Source of the DNA: Saccharofermentans sp.
GTDB taxonomy: Bacteria > Bacillota > Clostridia > Saccharofermentanales > Saccharofermentanaceae
DNA length: 36,130 nucleotides
Direction: 5' to 3'
Assembly (NCBI GenBank): GCA_024684815.1
Contig: JAIKWL010000043.1
Coordinates: forward strand, 1 to 36,130
The translations under genes were made by a program, and so were the position numbers. Under the pieces are notes generated by a model. That model was given only the letters and a program-made list of their open reading frames with translations, ran no database searches and was not told the origin of the DNA. Each line of letters opens with the position of its first letter. The stretch's first letter is position 1. Positions 1 to 8,197 of the stretch are shown one piece after another.

Positions 1-942
1 AGTAGCAACCGTAGTGGATACTTTTGCAGATGAATCAGTAAACTGTATTGCAGACAGGATCGGTCCGACAATGCACATCGAAAGCATTATCGATGTCATG
101 AATACATCAGCAGTTATACTGCCTGAGATATACATCCACCAGCCTAACGGCAAAACAGTTATAAGAGTACAAGGCGCGATGGTATAACAAAGGGCCTGAC
201 ATACCTCCGTCTTTTTCATCCAGTAACAGTAGAAAGAAGCATTTGCCATAACCTTGTCTTTAAACTTCTGATATGATGTCTTTCTCTGGTTATATGCCTT
301 AATGACCTCAATACCGTGAACATATTCAACAATGCTCGCATTCATGTCCTGTGTGATCTCAACAGACTTTTTGTAGTCTTCGGCATAGCTTGCCGCGATA
401 AAGCCGAAGAACAACAGTCCAACAGGAACAGAGATAAGACAGATAAGTCCCATTCTCCAGTCAACTATCATAAGATATACCCATACGGCTATGGCTCCGA
501 TAATATTGGAAGTTAATTCAGGGATCATGTGCGCGATGGGTCTTTCCATGTGCTCGACTTCATCAACTATTATCTGCTTTAATTTTCCGCTTGATGTATC
601 AATGATGGTACCCAAAGGCATTCTCGGAAGCTTGGCAAATATCTGCTTTCTTATCTCACCTAATAACGCAAAGGTTGCTTTATGACTTACGCTCAAACCT
701 TGAGCATACAGAAAGCTCTTCAGGGCAAAACCTGCAAAAGCTGCAATAACATAGATCAGATAATAATTGAATACTTTATTACCTGATATAAAACCGGAAA
801 TAACCTTGGCAGCTGACACATATGGCACGATCCCTGATATGACACCTAATACCGCCAACACAACAGACAGTAACAACTTACCGTGTTCATGCTCAGCAAT
901 CTGCCAGATCCTCAGCATCGGATTCGACTTTTTCTCTTTCAA
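1..942 (-). CDS. ABC half-transporter (fused TMD-NBD, YbtPQ/IrtAB-like), cut by left edge
   Basis: Only the first 314 codons lie in the window. They form the six-helix transmembrane domain and the linker; the ATPase domain is beyond the edge. The frame is open to base 1. The protein is nearly collinear and very similar to the complete paralog at 25366-27108, sharing for example SGKLKQIIVDEVEHMERP and NASIVEYVHGIEVIKAYNQR, which predicts a full length near 580 residues. The start is a TTG at 942, read LKEKKSNPMLRIWQ, with SD GGAGG about 10 bases upstream; the paralog also starts with TTG at the same place. An in-frame ATG at about 918 is an alternative without an SD. It lies downstream of a TetR gene, an intrinsic terminator and a GTTAG-N6-CTAAC box. 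Import of a metallophore is inferred from the fold type and the iron-box context; drug or peptide export is the alternative. Confidence 0.85.
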   Translation of the reverse strand, partial: MKEKKSNPMLRIWQIAEHEHGKLLLSVVLAVLGVISGIVPYVSAAKVISGFISGNKVFNYYLIYVIAAFAGFALKSFLYAQGLSVSHKATFALLGEIRKQIFAKLPRMPLGTIIDTSSGKLKQIIVDEVEHMERPIAHMIPELTSNIIGAIAVWVYLMIVDWRMGLICLISVPVGLLFFGFIAASYAEDYKKSVEITQDMNASIVEYVHGIEVIKAYNQRKTSYQKFKDKVMANASFYCYWMKKTEVCQALCYTIAPCTLITVLPLGWWMYISGSITADVFMTSIMLSMCIVGPILSAIQFTDSSAKVSTTVAT

Positions 943-962
943 GTTAACAACACCTCCTAAAC

Positions 963-978
963 GTTAGTTTAGACTAAC
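963..978 (-). promoter_or_regulatory. Iron-box-like operator A (exact GTTAG-N6-CTAAC)
   Basis: GTTAGTTTAGACTAAC is an exact copy of the repeat shared by most promoters here. It lies between the terminator of the TetR gene and the SD of the ABC gene, about 20 bases before the TTG start. No convincing -35/-10 pair was found close by, so it may act as a roadblock to read-through from the TetR promoter or on a weak TATATT -10 at 993-998. Confidence 0.75.
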
Positions 979-987
979 CTATTTGGC

Positions 988-1024
988 AAAAAAATATACC
1001 GTCCATTTCTTTGCGACGGTATAT
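988..1024 (-). terminator. Intrinsic terminator after TetR gene
   Basis: On the minus strand a 10-bp perfect stem (arms at 994-1003 and 1015-1024, 11-base loop) is followed by seven T. It begins directly after the stop codon of the TetR gene and before the ABC gene. Confidence 0.85.
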
Positions 1025-1636
1025 TTATAATCCCAGCAATTCCCTGTAACCGGCGATGCAAAAATCGCTGGCAATCTTTGTCTCACGAATATTGTCTTCT
1101 TCCGAGACTCCCTCCAGAAAAGCTTCAAACATTGAGTTTATGACCATCGAAGCACCAAGCCTGATGAAACGCTCAGAGATATTCTCAGGTCTTTTCATAA
1201 ACTTTTTACTACTGTCCAGAAAGAGCATAGTATTTTTGCATTCTTCAGTAATCAGTTCATTAATAAAACTCTCATAACTAGATCCACCACTGCTCTTCAG
1301 AATAAGCATAAACACATCCTGTTCCGAATAAACATAGTGGATCAATGTTTCTATTGAACTATAAGACATATCAAACATGCGCATAACATCATCAACCGAG
1401 TTGATGTTTATATCACACATTTCCCGATATGACTCGTTGAAAACATTCAGTTTTTCGGATACAAGAGCTGCAAATAGATCATCCTTACTCTTAAAATGCG
1501 CATAGAAAGCACCATTTGTTACTCCGGCATCTTTGCAGATATTTCTTATAGAGGCATTTCGAAAACCGATTTCCTTAAAAGTCCTCATTGCACTTTTAAG
1601 GATGAGTTCGTGTGTTTTCTCGAAATCGTAAGACAT
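1025..1636 (-). CDS. TetR/AcrR-family transcriptional regulator
   Basis: 203 residues, starting MSYDFEKTHELILKSAMRTF. The TetR helix-turn-helix is at about residues 25-46 (IRNICKDAGVTNGAFYAHFKSKDDLFAAL). The C-terminal ligand domain is of a type shared with the two TetRs at 13588 and 27185 (SSGGSSYESFINEL). I chose ATG at 1636 because AAAGGA lies six bases before it and because the paralog at 27185-27796 has the same start and length; an extension to 1657 lacks an SD. It precedes the ABC gene in the same direction, separated by a terminator and an iron box, so it most likely controls that ABC unit and itself through the palindrome at 1668-1687. The ligand is unknown. Confidence 0.9.
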   Translation of the reverse strand: MSYDFEKTHELILKSAMRTFKEIGFRNASIRNICKDAGVTNGAFYAHFKSKDDLFAALVSEKLNVFNESYREMCDININSVDDVMRMFDMSYSSIETLIHYVYSEQDVFMLILKSSGGSSYESFINELITEECKNTMLFLDSSKKFMKRPENISERFIRLGASMVINSMFEAFLEGVSEEDNIRETKIASDFCIAGYRELLGL

Positions 1637-1667
1637 TTGACATCCTTTCTGGCACACATTTATGACG

Positions 1668-1701
1668 GCGTAATATTACAGTGTAATTTTATTATTGTCA
1701 A
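1668..1701 (-). promoter_or_regulatory. Promoter and palindromic operator of TetR gene 1025-1636
   Basis: TTGACA (1696-1701), 17-base spacer, TAATAT (1673-1678) on the minus strand. GCGTAATATTACAGTGTAAT (1668-1687) covers the -10 and part of the spacer. It holds a perfect GTAATATTAC palindrome plus a third GTAAT half-site. The same layout recurs at 27834-27867 before the paralogous TetR, so TetR autoregulation is likely. No iron box is present in this promoter. Confidence 0.75.
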
Positions 1702-1838
1702 GTCTGTTTTTCTAAGATTTCCAGTTAGCCTCAAGCAACTGAAAACGCAATAACCACCTGGCTTTCAGCCTAAGCTGCGCTGAGATAAACTATACGGAAA
1801 CAAATTATGACTATTCTGAAAATTACGTTTCAAATTAC

Positions 1839-1867
1839 TTGTCGGAAAATATGTTTTTTGGAACAAT
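1839..1867 (+). promoter_or_regulatory. Possible promoter of ferredoxin 1
   Basis: TTGTCG at 1839-1844 and AACAAT at 1862-1867 are 17 bases apart and lie 36 bases before the ferredoxin start. Both boxes are imperfect, and no good iron box is present. Confidence 0.35.
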
Positions 1868-1902
1868 AACAGTACAATCTCAAAATACAAGGAGGATATT
1901 TT

Positions 1903-2073
1903 ATGGCATATGTAATTTCTGACGCTTGCGTATCTTGCGGCACTTGCGCTGACGGTTGTCCTGTCGGAGCTATTTCACAGGGTGAGACACAGTACAACAT
2001 CAATGCTGATGTTTGCGTATCATGCGGAGCATGCGAAGCATCATGCCCTGCCGGAGCTATTGCTGAAGGCTGA
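1903..2073 (+). CDS. Clostridial 2[4Fe-4S] ferredoxin (copy 1)
   Basis: 56 residues, the usual length of clostridial ferredoxins. Two CxxCxxCxxxCP motifs (Cys9, 12, 15, 19 and Cys38, 41, 44, 48) bind two cubane clusters. It is a soluble low-potential electron carrier for enzymes such as pyruvate:ferredoxin oxidoreductase, hydrogenase and Rnf. AAGGAGG lies about seven bases before the ATG. It is a single-gene unit ending in a strong terminator, transcribed away from the TetR gene. It differs from ferredoxin 2 (29209-29379) at only two residues (Ala2/Ser and Glu28/Asp). Confidence 0.97.
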   Translation: MAYVISDACVSCGTCADGCPVGAISQGETQYNINADVCVSCGACEASCPAGAIAEG

Positions 2074-2106
2074 TACACTTACATAATTAATTAGGCTAGT
2101 TATTTA

Positions 2107-2133
2107 GGGGATGTCAAAAAACATCCCCTTTTC
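2107..2133 (+). terminator. Intrinsic terminator of ferredoxin 1
   Basis: Perfect 8-bp stem GGGGATGT/ACATCCCC (2107-2114 and 2121-2128), 6-base loop and TTTTC tail, 34 bases after the ferredoxin stop. The hairpin also separates this gene from the convergent hydrolase gene ending at 2148. Confidence 0.88.
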
Positions 2134-2147
2134 AATGCTATAATAAA

Positions 2148-3008
2148 TCACACCTCTTGAGCAAAACTTCGTATCTCTTCAACATAACGATCCACTTCTA
2201 TTAATGTTGAAATGTGACCACTGTCCACACCTTCAACAATAACACTGTCCGGCATCATGTTGATCAGATCCTTTTGCATCTCAGGAGTGAAACTTTCATC
2301 ATTCTTTGGAAGGATCAGCAAGACTTTCCCTTTCAGATATGCAAAATCCTCAGGTTTGCATGGTATCTGATTCATCAGATCTATCAGAAGCTTTGTCATA
2401 TGAAGATCCAATTTGCGTGTGTAATCACGGTATATGAAGCGGAACAGATCTTTTGTATATGCATAAACCTCAGGTGTTGTGTTTTTCGCCATTCGCATAC
2501 ACGAGCGTATCATCACCGGTTTGAGCCATGAATACGGAACATGACGCAAGATCCACAAAAGGAGCGGTGCTTTCTTCTGGTACTTTGCTCTTAACTCATT
2601 TACAGTCTTTTCAGAAAGGCTCGCTGTAGAGAACAAACACAACCCTTCTGTCAGCTCAGGATATTTTCTTGCAAATTTTTGCGCGACATATCCTCCGTAA
2701 GAGCTGCCTACTAAAATACCCTTACTGATATTCAGGTGTTTGAGCAGACAGGCTATACTGTCTACAAGTCCGGAATTATCGTCATACTCATACGGGTAAT
2801 CAAATGTAAGTATCCTGTATTCTGATTCCAGTGCAGTAATATAAGGCATATAGAGGAATGACAAACCCATCCCGCCTACAAGGAAAATCAGCGTCTTCTC
2901 ACCTTTTCCGCAGAGAAGATAATGGTAATTTGCTCCGTCTATAACAACATCCGTATACGGATGTGTTTTTAGAAATTCTGTAAGTAGAATTTCATAAGGT
3001 TCTTTCAT
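2148..3008 (-). CDS. Alpha/beta-hydrolase fold protein
   Basis: 286 residues from ATG at 3008, chosen for the SD AAGGAG five bases upstream; a longer reading to 3062 has none. The nucleophile elbow GSSYG (Ser103) follows strand LKHLNISKGILV. A late Asp in LPKNDESF and a His in SGHIS complete a plausible Ser-Asp-His triad. The oxyanion region FLVGGMG is near residues 42-48. There is no signal peptide, so it is probably a cytosolic esterase, thioesterase or C-C hydrolase of the MhpC/BioH type; the substrate is unknown. It is the last gene of the four-gene operon starting at 5118 and overlaps the preceding ATC-hydrolase-family gene by 17 bases, so translation is probably coupled. Confidence 0.88.
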   Translation of the reverse strand: MKEPYEILLTEFLKTHPYTDVVIDGANYHYLLCGKGEKTLIFLVGGMGLSFLYMPYITALESEYRILTFDYPYEYDDNSGLVDSIACLLKHLNISKGILVGSSYGGYVAQKFARKYPELTEGLCLFSTASLSEKTVNELRAKYQKKAPLLLWILRHVPYSWLKPVMIRSCMRMAKNTTPEVYAYTKDLFRFIYRDYTRKLDLHMTKLLIDLMNQIPCKPEDFAYLKGKVLLILPKNDESFTPEMQKDLINMMPDSVIVEGVDSGHISTLIEVDRYVEEIRSFAQEV

Positions 3009-3711
3009 GATCACTCCTTTTCCTGCTGACCAGAAAACCATTCTCACCAATAGAAATCTCATACTCTTTAGCCAAAGGATTTCTGTTTCCTACTACACAG
3101 TAATCACACATGTCACTGTTGCCACATGTACCGCAGCGTATAAGTGTTCCGTGTATCTGTTCAATGCCGAAAAAATCAGAATTGCACATCAACTGAAGGA
3201 CATGGAGCAGATTATGCTTTTTGGCAAATTCCGCATTGGGACATTGAGTGAAATGATATCTCGCAATATGGTTAACATTATCATAAGGTTCATTGACATT
3301 GATGAAACCTGCTGGGTATTTATTTATATCTCTTCGGTCCCCGTCACCTGACTTCTTGAATATCTTATTGATCAGCTTCATATTAGACGGACGGTTAAGA
3401 TCAAATACTTTACCGAGTTTCACAAAAGCACCCATGAACATGTTTGATACAAAATCCTGTAATTCTGAAATAGGCGGCTGATCAGGAAGGCTCGGATACA
3501 AGGCAAAGATTAACAATCCGCCATAGATAGCCATAGCGTGTCCGTTTTTCTTTCCGCCATAATCAGGAAGATCAGGAAGATAGTTGTTATACTGTTCGAC
3601 TGTCTTTTCCCAGATTATTTCAGCTTGATCCTTTCCATACCTTTCACCAAGCCATTTCTTTACCGGTTTACGGTAAGGCAGTTTATTGACCGGAATATGA
3701 TTATCAGCCAT
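2992..3711 (-). CDS. L-2-amino-thiazoline-4-carboxylate (ATC) hydrolase family protein
   Basis: 239 residues from ATG at 3711 (SD AAGGA six bases upstream). A TTG-initiated form five codons longer is less likely. Family features are the C-terminal Cys/His-rich part: HFTQCPNAEFAK, LMCNSDFF and LIRCGTCGNSDMCDYC, equivalent to the CPY...C...CDF pattern of the four other intact members in this window. The name-giving enzyme opens the thiazoline ring of ATC to carbamoyl-cysteine in pseudomonads. Most clostridial members are uncharacterised, so the reaction here is not established. This is the most divergent copy and carries an extra CGTC motif. It sits between two alpha/beta-hydrolase genes with overlaps on both sides (8 and 17 bases), suggesting joint action. 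Confidence 0.72.
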   Translation of the reverse strand: MADNHIPVNKLPYRKPVKKWLGERYGKDQAEIIWEKTVEQYNNYLPDLPDYGGKKNGHAMAIYGGLLIFALYPSLPDQPPISELQDFVSNMFMGAFVKLGKVFDLNRPSNMKLINKIFKKSGDGDRRDINKYPAGFINVNEPYDNVNHIARYHFTQCPNAEFAKKHNLLHVLQLMCNSDFFGIEQIHGTLIRCGTCGNSDMCDYCVVGNRNPLAKEYEISIGENGFLVSRKRSDHERTL

Positions 3712-4618
3712 AAGATTTCCTTGCAATTTCGATCATCTGATTCCAGCCTTCTTTTGCTTCCTTCACTAAAGGGAATACCGGGTAGCAGTGGAACATTCCT
3801 TCTCCGACGATCATGTCATAATCCACACCATATTTATCCAACGCTTTCAATATCGCAGGAGCACAAGCATACAGTGTCTCATCTGAACCATACATAAACG
3901 ATACATGAGGACAGTTCCTGAAATTACCTTTTTGAAGCCATAGCATGTATTCCGGAACAGACATGTCACCATGTCTCATTATGACCTCTGCAGTCTTCAT
4001 GTAACTTGCAGGTATCGCAATATCTTTTTTATTGAGTTCGAGCATTCTCTGCCATTCTTCCTCTGTCTCGACGCATGTGCCCGGAGAGATGGCAATAATA
4101 TGAGCAGGTACGGGAACATCATCATGCCCGTCATTAATATAAGGGATCATGCCCAAAGCCAGATTACCTCCTGACGAAGTACCAAGAACAGAAATATTTG
4201 CCGCATCATAATCATTAAGCATGACCTTATAGGTCTCATGTATCATCTCATAAGCTTTTGTCAGAGGATAATCGGTACAAAGAGGATAGTACGGGACAAA
4301 GACATCCATACCTGTTTCTTTTGCAAAACGCAACGCTTTCTTTACCGAATCAGGTCTCGGAGCCGAAACCATACCACCTCCAATGATAAAAAGATTAGCA
4401 CGTGATACTTGTTTTTTATGAATCATCCTGATTACTATAAAACCCATTACCTCTATACGGCTAATTTCAAAATCAGGATCATTAAGATCAGGTATTTTAT
4501 TTCCGGCATTCTCTTTCTTTTTCTTGGCAATGATCTCTTCAGCGCTCTTGCCTTCCCAAGCTTTCTTTATGTTTATAAGTTTTACTATCCACTTTAAAAA
4601 CTCAAACTTAAAACTCAT
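3704..4618 (-). CDS. Alpha/beta-hydrolase fold-3 (HSL/Aes-like) esterase
   Basis: 304 residues. It has GTSSG with nucleophile Ser148, Asp in YGSDETLY and His in GMFHCYPVF, the order expected of the hormone-sensitive-lipase-like alpha/beta hydrolase family. The family HGGG oxyanion motif appears as IIGGGM (about residues 78-83), with the His replaced. There is no signal peptide; residues 1-20 are a hydrophobic-basic helix. The substrate is unknown; ester or lactone hydrolysis is the family activity. It is the second gene of the operon from 5118, 14 bases after the membrane-protein gene, and its stop overlaps the next start (ATGGCTGA). A related esterase is at 15823-16710. Confidence 0.87.
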   Translation of the reverse strand: MSFKFEFLKWIVKLINIKKAWEGKSAEEIIAKKKKENAGNKIPDLNDPDFEISRIEVMGFIVIRMIHKKQVSRANLFIIGGGMVSAPRPDSVKKALRFAKETGMDVFVPYYPLCTDYPLTKAYEMIHETYKVMLNDYDAANISVLGTSSGGNLALGMIPYINDGHDDVPVPAHIIAISPGTCVETEEEWQRMLELNKKDIAIPASYMKTAEVIMRHGDMSVPEYMLWLQKGNFRNCPHVSFMYGSDETLYACAPAILKALDKYGVDYDMIVGEGMFHCYPVFPLVKEAKEGWNQMIEIARKSYG

Positions 4619-4632
4619 TTACCCTTATCACC

Positions 4633-5118
4633 TCACTTGAAAAACAACATCATGATTCCGGCCAATGCTGCCGCTATTATCGGATTCCCCACAATAACTA
4701 TCAGCCATTTGGTGATCAGTGTTTTCTTCGGAATGTACGGTTTCAGATCCTCTGTTCCCGGTATTGTCCACGCTTTTGTATGTCCTACCCAGTATGTATC
4801 AATAAAAAAACGGTCAAACAGGCCTTCTGCCATTGTAAGCGCATAAATCTGCAGAAACGGATTCAGGAATCCTCTTGCTCCGTTTATTCCATAGACAGCC
4901 CATATCACAAACGAGATCATTACAAACAAAGATGTGATCTTAAACAACTTCCTGTTACGGGATATTTTTTCCTTCGTGATCAAACCCATCTCAACAACAC
5001 GTTCCTGTACATCTTTTTCAAAAAGAAACGCACCGTTATGAACCCCATTCGCTATAACGACGACACACGGAACGAATAAAATAAAGCAAATAACTATACA
5101 TTCAAGAATTAATACCAT
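4633..5118 (-). CDS. Small four-helix membrane protein, unknown function
   Basis: 161 residues with about four transmembrane segments (near residues 3-24, 61-80, 85-105 and 138-160). A conserved-looking cytosolic or extracellular loop reads RFFIDTYWVGHTKAWTIPGT. The protein at 9505-10002 has the same length, helix placement and loop shape (MIFFDYFLLCKYQFF...TPE), so the two appear to be one family; I do not recognise a named function. ATG at 5118 follows AAAGGAG. It is the first gene of a four-gene operon driven by the iron-box promoter at 5145-5175. Confidence 0.8.
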   Translation of the reverse strand: MVLILECIVICFILFVPCVVVIANGVHNGAFLFEKDVQERVVEMGLITKEKISRNRKLFKITSLFVMISFVIWAVYGINGARGFLNPFLQIYALTMAEGLFDRFFIDTYWVGHTKAWTIPGTEDLKPYIPKKTLITKWLIVIVGNPIIAAALAGIMMLFFK

Positions 5119-5144
5119 AACAAACTCTCCTTTGTTCGTGGAGA

Positions 5145-5175
5145 ATTATAGCATAATTGGTTAGGTAAGGCTAAC
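5145..5175 (-). promoter_or_regulatory. Promoter with iron-box B in the -35 region
   Basis: On the minus strand TATAAT (5145-5150) is preceded, 18 bases upstream, by TTAGCC (5169-5174), which is one arm of the exact box GTTAGGTAAGGCTAAC (5160-5175). The box thus occupies the -35 position. The same geometry recurs at 22953-22983, 27895-27924 and 29498-29528. It drives the operon 5118 to 2148. Confidence 0.75.
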
Positions 5176-5272
5176 TTTTTTAAAATTAGAGAATCATTTA
5201 AATGTCTATTCATTAACCTTATATGCGACAGGGTCATGAGTCTAACGTACAATTGATTGACTGATATCTATC

Positions 5273-6076
5273 TTATCCGCGTATACTCTTCGAAGCCGTC
5301 GGATCAAAGGGGTGTCTGACAGAACTTTTTGCAGACTCATCTATATGTGCAAAGATCTTCGGCGAATAATCCCAGATACCACTGTGTCCTGTGCAGACAA
5401 CTTTCACTGACGAATCTTCAATGATATCTTTAAGTCTTATTAGAGACTTTTTGTTTAGTGTGGGATTCTGTGTAAAGAAATCGAAGAGACTATAACCTCC
5501 GAGAGCATTAACTGCCAGACAGTCGCCGCTGAAAAGCACCTTGTCATCGACAATATAACAGACATGACCGGCCGTATGACCGGGCACTTCAATGACCTGC
5601 ACTTTGATATCACCGCAATAGAAAACATCACCGTCACTGACTGTCTCATATCTGTCGAGTCTTACCGGATTCATGAGCGGAATGCCGGCTTTGATCATGC
5701 GGCAGAATTTGCCGTCAAAATAAACATCTTCTCCCTTTCCCAGATATAACTGTGCATTAGGAAACAATTTTTGCTTTGCAGCCCTGTCCACACCTCCGCA
5801 ATGATCAACATCTGAATGTGTAAGCAGCACATGTTTTACCAAATTCGTATCTATTCCAATGCTCAAAGCAGCTTCTTTTGCACCTTTATAATCAAGATGC
5901 CCTGAATCAATTGCTATCGTCTGATCGCCCTTAGTATAAAACCAGACATTCACGTCATCTTCTCGGACAGCACTTACCCCTGATTTATAATTACCTGTAT
6001 TCGCAGGATGCAGCATTCTCTTTCCATACATCGTATACCGCTTCAGATTGTTATCGAAAAAATACATGAATTTCAT
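5273..6076 (-). CDS. Metallo-beta-lactamase-fold hydrolase
   Basis: 267 residues. The metal motif reads THSDVDH (His87, Asp89, Asp91, His92), an HxDxDH variant of the usual HxHxDH. It is followed by PGHTAGH (His167, His171), SGD (Asp185) and TGH (His231). Such proteins include lactonases, thioesterases and glyoxalase-II-like enzymes; the replaced His suggests an altered metal site. There is no signal peptide. The start at 6076 is supported by GGGGGA seven bases before. It is the last gene of the nine-gene operon beginning at 13505, two bases after the transglutaminase-like gene. Substrate unknown. Confidence 0.86.
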   Translation of the reverse strand: MKFMYFFDNNLKRYTMYGKRMLHPANTGNYKSGVSAVREDDVNVWFYTKGDQTIAIDSGHLDYKGAKEAALSIGIDTNLVKHVLLTHSDVDHCGGVDRAAKQKLFPNAQLYLGKGEDVYFDGKFCRMIKAGIPLMNPVRLDRYETVSDGDVFYCGDIKVQVIEVPGHTAGHVCYIVDDKVLFSGDCLAVNALGGYSLFDFFTQNPTLNKKSLIRLKDIIEDSSVKVVCTGHSGIWDYSPKIFAHIDESAKSSVRHPFDPTASKSIRG

Positions 6077-6078
6077 TG

Positions 6079-6789
6079 TTATATCCCCCTATTATTCCTG
6101 ATACTCTTCACGTTTCTGTTCATCAGGTGCCTTCCAAGATGTCTGTATGCAAATCTTTTAGCCGGAGACAGATCCTGGTGGTGCTCCTTCAGCATCTCAT
6201 CAGGCGAATCAAACACACCGAAATCCCGGTTGATGCCTTCGCTCTGGATATATGTATTGTTCATGTTAAAGTCGATAACGGGGTGCTGAAAGTCTTTAAC
6301 GGCAACTCCATACCCGCAAAAGGCTCCTTTACAGTCACTGTTGATTCTCTGAAGGCTGCGGATATACGGCTTATCAAGGATAAAGCCTTCCAGTTCATAC
6401 CAGTTTCCCTCAACGCAAACCTCTACCCAGCTGTGAAACACATTATCCGGAGCATTACGGTAAACAAAACCCGTCATGGCACCTTTTTGAAGCTTCTTAT
6501 CGATAGTAAATCCGTGTACCACGCAGGGAATCCCGCACGCACGAAGAAGTGCCATGAAAAGAGTACCTTTTGTGTTGCACTGACCGTACCCGTCACTCAA
6601 TACTTTCGAAGCAGGAATATCATCATCAATGTTATACCCGAACAGTATCTCATCTCTTACAAAATCATATATACTGCGGACGCGTTCCGATTTAGGCAAT
6701 GATCTCCAGCCGCGTTCTTCAATTAAATCTTGTATGGACGGATCGTCAAAATCCAGCATTGCCGTCCTGCATAAATATCTGCTATCCAT
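6079..6789 (-). CDS. Transglutaminase-like cysteine protease-fold protein
   Basis: 236 residues from ATG at 6789 (AGAGGAG seven bases upstream; a GTG one codon earlier is possible). It has the core of the transglutaminase-like superfamily: Cys71 in GYGQCNTKGTLF, His119 in FHSWVEV, and the acidic position in NWYELEG, where Glu134 stands in place of the usual Asp. Bacterial members act as proteases, peptide N-glycanase-like enzymes or amide hydrolases. No signal peptide or membrane helix is present, so it is probably cytosolic. It follows the AraC-type gene and is nearly fused to the metallo-hydrolase gene. Substrate unknown. Confidence 0.83.
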   Translation of the reverse strand: MDSRYLCRTAMLDFDDPSIQDLIEERGWRSLPKSERVRSIYDFVRDEILFGYNIDDDIPASKVLSDGYGQCNTKGTLFMALLRACGIPCVVHGFTIDKKLQKGAMTGFVYRNAPDNVFHSWVEVCVEGNWYELEGFILDKPYIRSLQRINSDCKGAFCGYGVAVKDFQHPVIDFNMNNTYIQSEGINRDFGVFDSPDEMLKEHHQDLSPAKRFAYRHLGRHLMNRNVKSIRNNRGI

Positions 6790-6871
6790 CACGACACTCC
6801 TCTTATGTCTTTGCGGTAAGATTACCTGACATAAAAGGATTCCGCTTTCAAAAAACCGCTATGCTAAGTGA

Positions 6872-7561
6872 TCACTTAAATACATCAGTAATGGATATAC
6901 CCATCTGTTTCTTGCAGATATAAGCAAGATGAGCAGGACTTGCAAATTCTGCCTCCAGTGCGGCATACGTCTTGCTCTTGCCTTCCGTTACAAGTTTATA
7001 GGCATACTTCAGCTGAGCGATCGTAAGATAACCCTTAAGGGAAATACCCACGCTTTCCTTAAATGCGTGCGAAAGGCGGCTCTCTGAAATATTATAATCA
7101 GCCGCTATCTTCTTGATCTTATCGTCAAGGTGTTTATACTCTCTTATCTCCCTGATCAGCCTGACAACTCTATAATCTTCAATATCTTCATCACAAGGTC
7201 TCGAAATATAAAACCCGTTTGCTCTCAGACATTCTTTGACAGAAATGCTTATAGAAAGATCATCTTCTTTTTCGATGGTCAACGGAACAGAAAGCCTGAT
7301 CCTCACAGGATGATCTTCAGTTATCAGATTGTCCTCAAGATAATCCGCAAGATCACTTGTCGGATCTATCATCAGAAAGAGCCTGCATTCATCAGGACTT
7401 GCCATCGTATGCAGCATTCCGCTCCCCGTGACCGTAATCTCATCACACTTTGATGAGTCTCCCAAGAAGAATATATGATAAAACGCATGTTTATGAGGAA
7501 CAACCTCCTTGAAGGTCGGTACGACTATCACATATTCATCTTCAAATACTATTTTGCTCAT
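6872..7561 (-). CDS. AraC-family transcriptional regulator
   Basis: 229 residues. The N-terminal half is a short cupin-like sensor (HKHAFYHIFFLG, about residues 23-34). The C-terminal residues from about 130 hold the double helix-turn-helix: KIAADYNISESRLSHAFKES and YKLVTEGKSKTYAALEAEF...HLAYICKKQMGISITDVF. It lies inside the operon, nine bases after the ATC-hydrolase-family gene, which fits a ligand-responsive activator or repressor of neighbouring units. No SD precedes the ATG; a TATAAT (7569-7574) overlaps the upstream stop, but without a matching -35. A perfect TAAGTGATCACTTA palindrome covers the stop codon. Confidence 0.88.
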   Translation of the reverse strand: MSKIVFEDEYVIVVPTFKEVVPHKHAFYHIFFLGDSSKCDEITVTGSGMLHTMASPDECRLFLMIDPTSDLADYLEDNLITEDHPVRIRLSVPLTIEKEDDLSISISVKECLRANGFYISRPCDEDIEDYRVVRLIREIREYKHLDDKIKKIAADYNISESRLSHAFKESVGISLKGYLTIAQLKYAYKLVTEGKSKTYAALEAEFASPAHLAYICKKQMGISITDVFK

Positions 7562-7569
7562 AATGCTTA

Positions 7570-8178
7570 TTATATCTGTCTTTTAAAGCAAAAATCGCAG
7601 CACTCATCACCACGGCCGAGTGTTCCTTTGCGCTCGAAAACAACACCGTTCTTCAGGTTCCTGAATGATATGTCATCCTGTATGCACACGACAGGACACA
7701 CCTCCGGACAACCAAGATCACTAAACACCTGAACATACGGACAAGTCAGAAGGTCATAACGCTTCTCGTGGTTTGTATTACAGTGCCACCTTCTCTTAAA
7801 TCCGGCTTTCTCGCTAAAGATGCTACTCGTTATGAATCCTGCTATCCGCATAAATACCGGAGCCGGAAATTTTTCGATCTTATTGTGCTTGGCAACCGAA
7901 GCAGGCTTCATAGATTCTGCAATATAGTCAACTGCAGCTTCCTGTCCCACGAGATCAGATAGCGGAATGTATAACGAAGCAGTCGCCACTACTCCCATTA
8001 CATGGCCTTTACGCACACCACGCTCATTATTGTATCGGGTACTGTATTTCGCAAACAGATCAGAAGCCTCATCGAACAGTTTATCAGCCGTGTCATATCC
8101 GTACTTTTCAGCAATTATCTTATATGCCTGCTTCCACCCGACAGATTTCTGAGTTGACGTATATTTCCGTTTTCTCAT
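7570..8178 (-). CDS. ATC hydrolase family protein
   Basis: 202 residues. The C-terminal signature is well kept: LLTCPYVQVF, LGCPEVCPVVCIQDD, then ERKGTLGRGDECCDFCF. The Cys residues and the GxGxxCCDF ending match the copies at 22334 and 29618. The N-terminal half is helical, with a short hydrophobic stretch near residue 65. A reaction on thiazoline or other C-N/C-S rings is known only for the name-giving pseudomonad enzyme, so the substrate here is unknown. It follows the methyltransferase gene by 19 bases and precedes the AraC gene. The SD is weak. Confidence 0.82.
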   Translation of the reverse strand: MRKRKYTSTQKSVGWKQAYKIIAEKYGYDTADKLFDEASDLFAKYSTRYNNERGVRKGHVMGVVATASLYIPLSDLVGQEAAVDYIAESMKPASVAKHNKIEKFPAPVFMRIAGFITSSIFSEKAGFKRRWHCNTNHEKRYDLLTCPYVQVFSDLGCPEVCPVVCIQDDISFRNLKNGVVFERKGTLGRGDECCDFCFKRQI

Positions 8179-8197
8179 ATCTCAGTTTCAGTACAGT

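Noticed and set aside
1724..1739. GTTAGCCTCAAGCAAC upstream of ferredoxin 1
   Set aside because: Two mismatches in the second arm and 160 bases from the gene; not counted as an iron box.
6864..6877. GTGATCAC palindrome over the AraC stop codon, similar to one at 30221-30232
   Set aside because: Both contain the stop TGA in a TGATCA context; short and probably coincidental.
7569..7574. TATAAT seven bases before the AraC-type start, as a second leaderless promoter
   Set aside because: No -35 at any usual spacing, and the bases are the last codons of the upstream gene.
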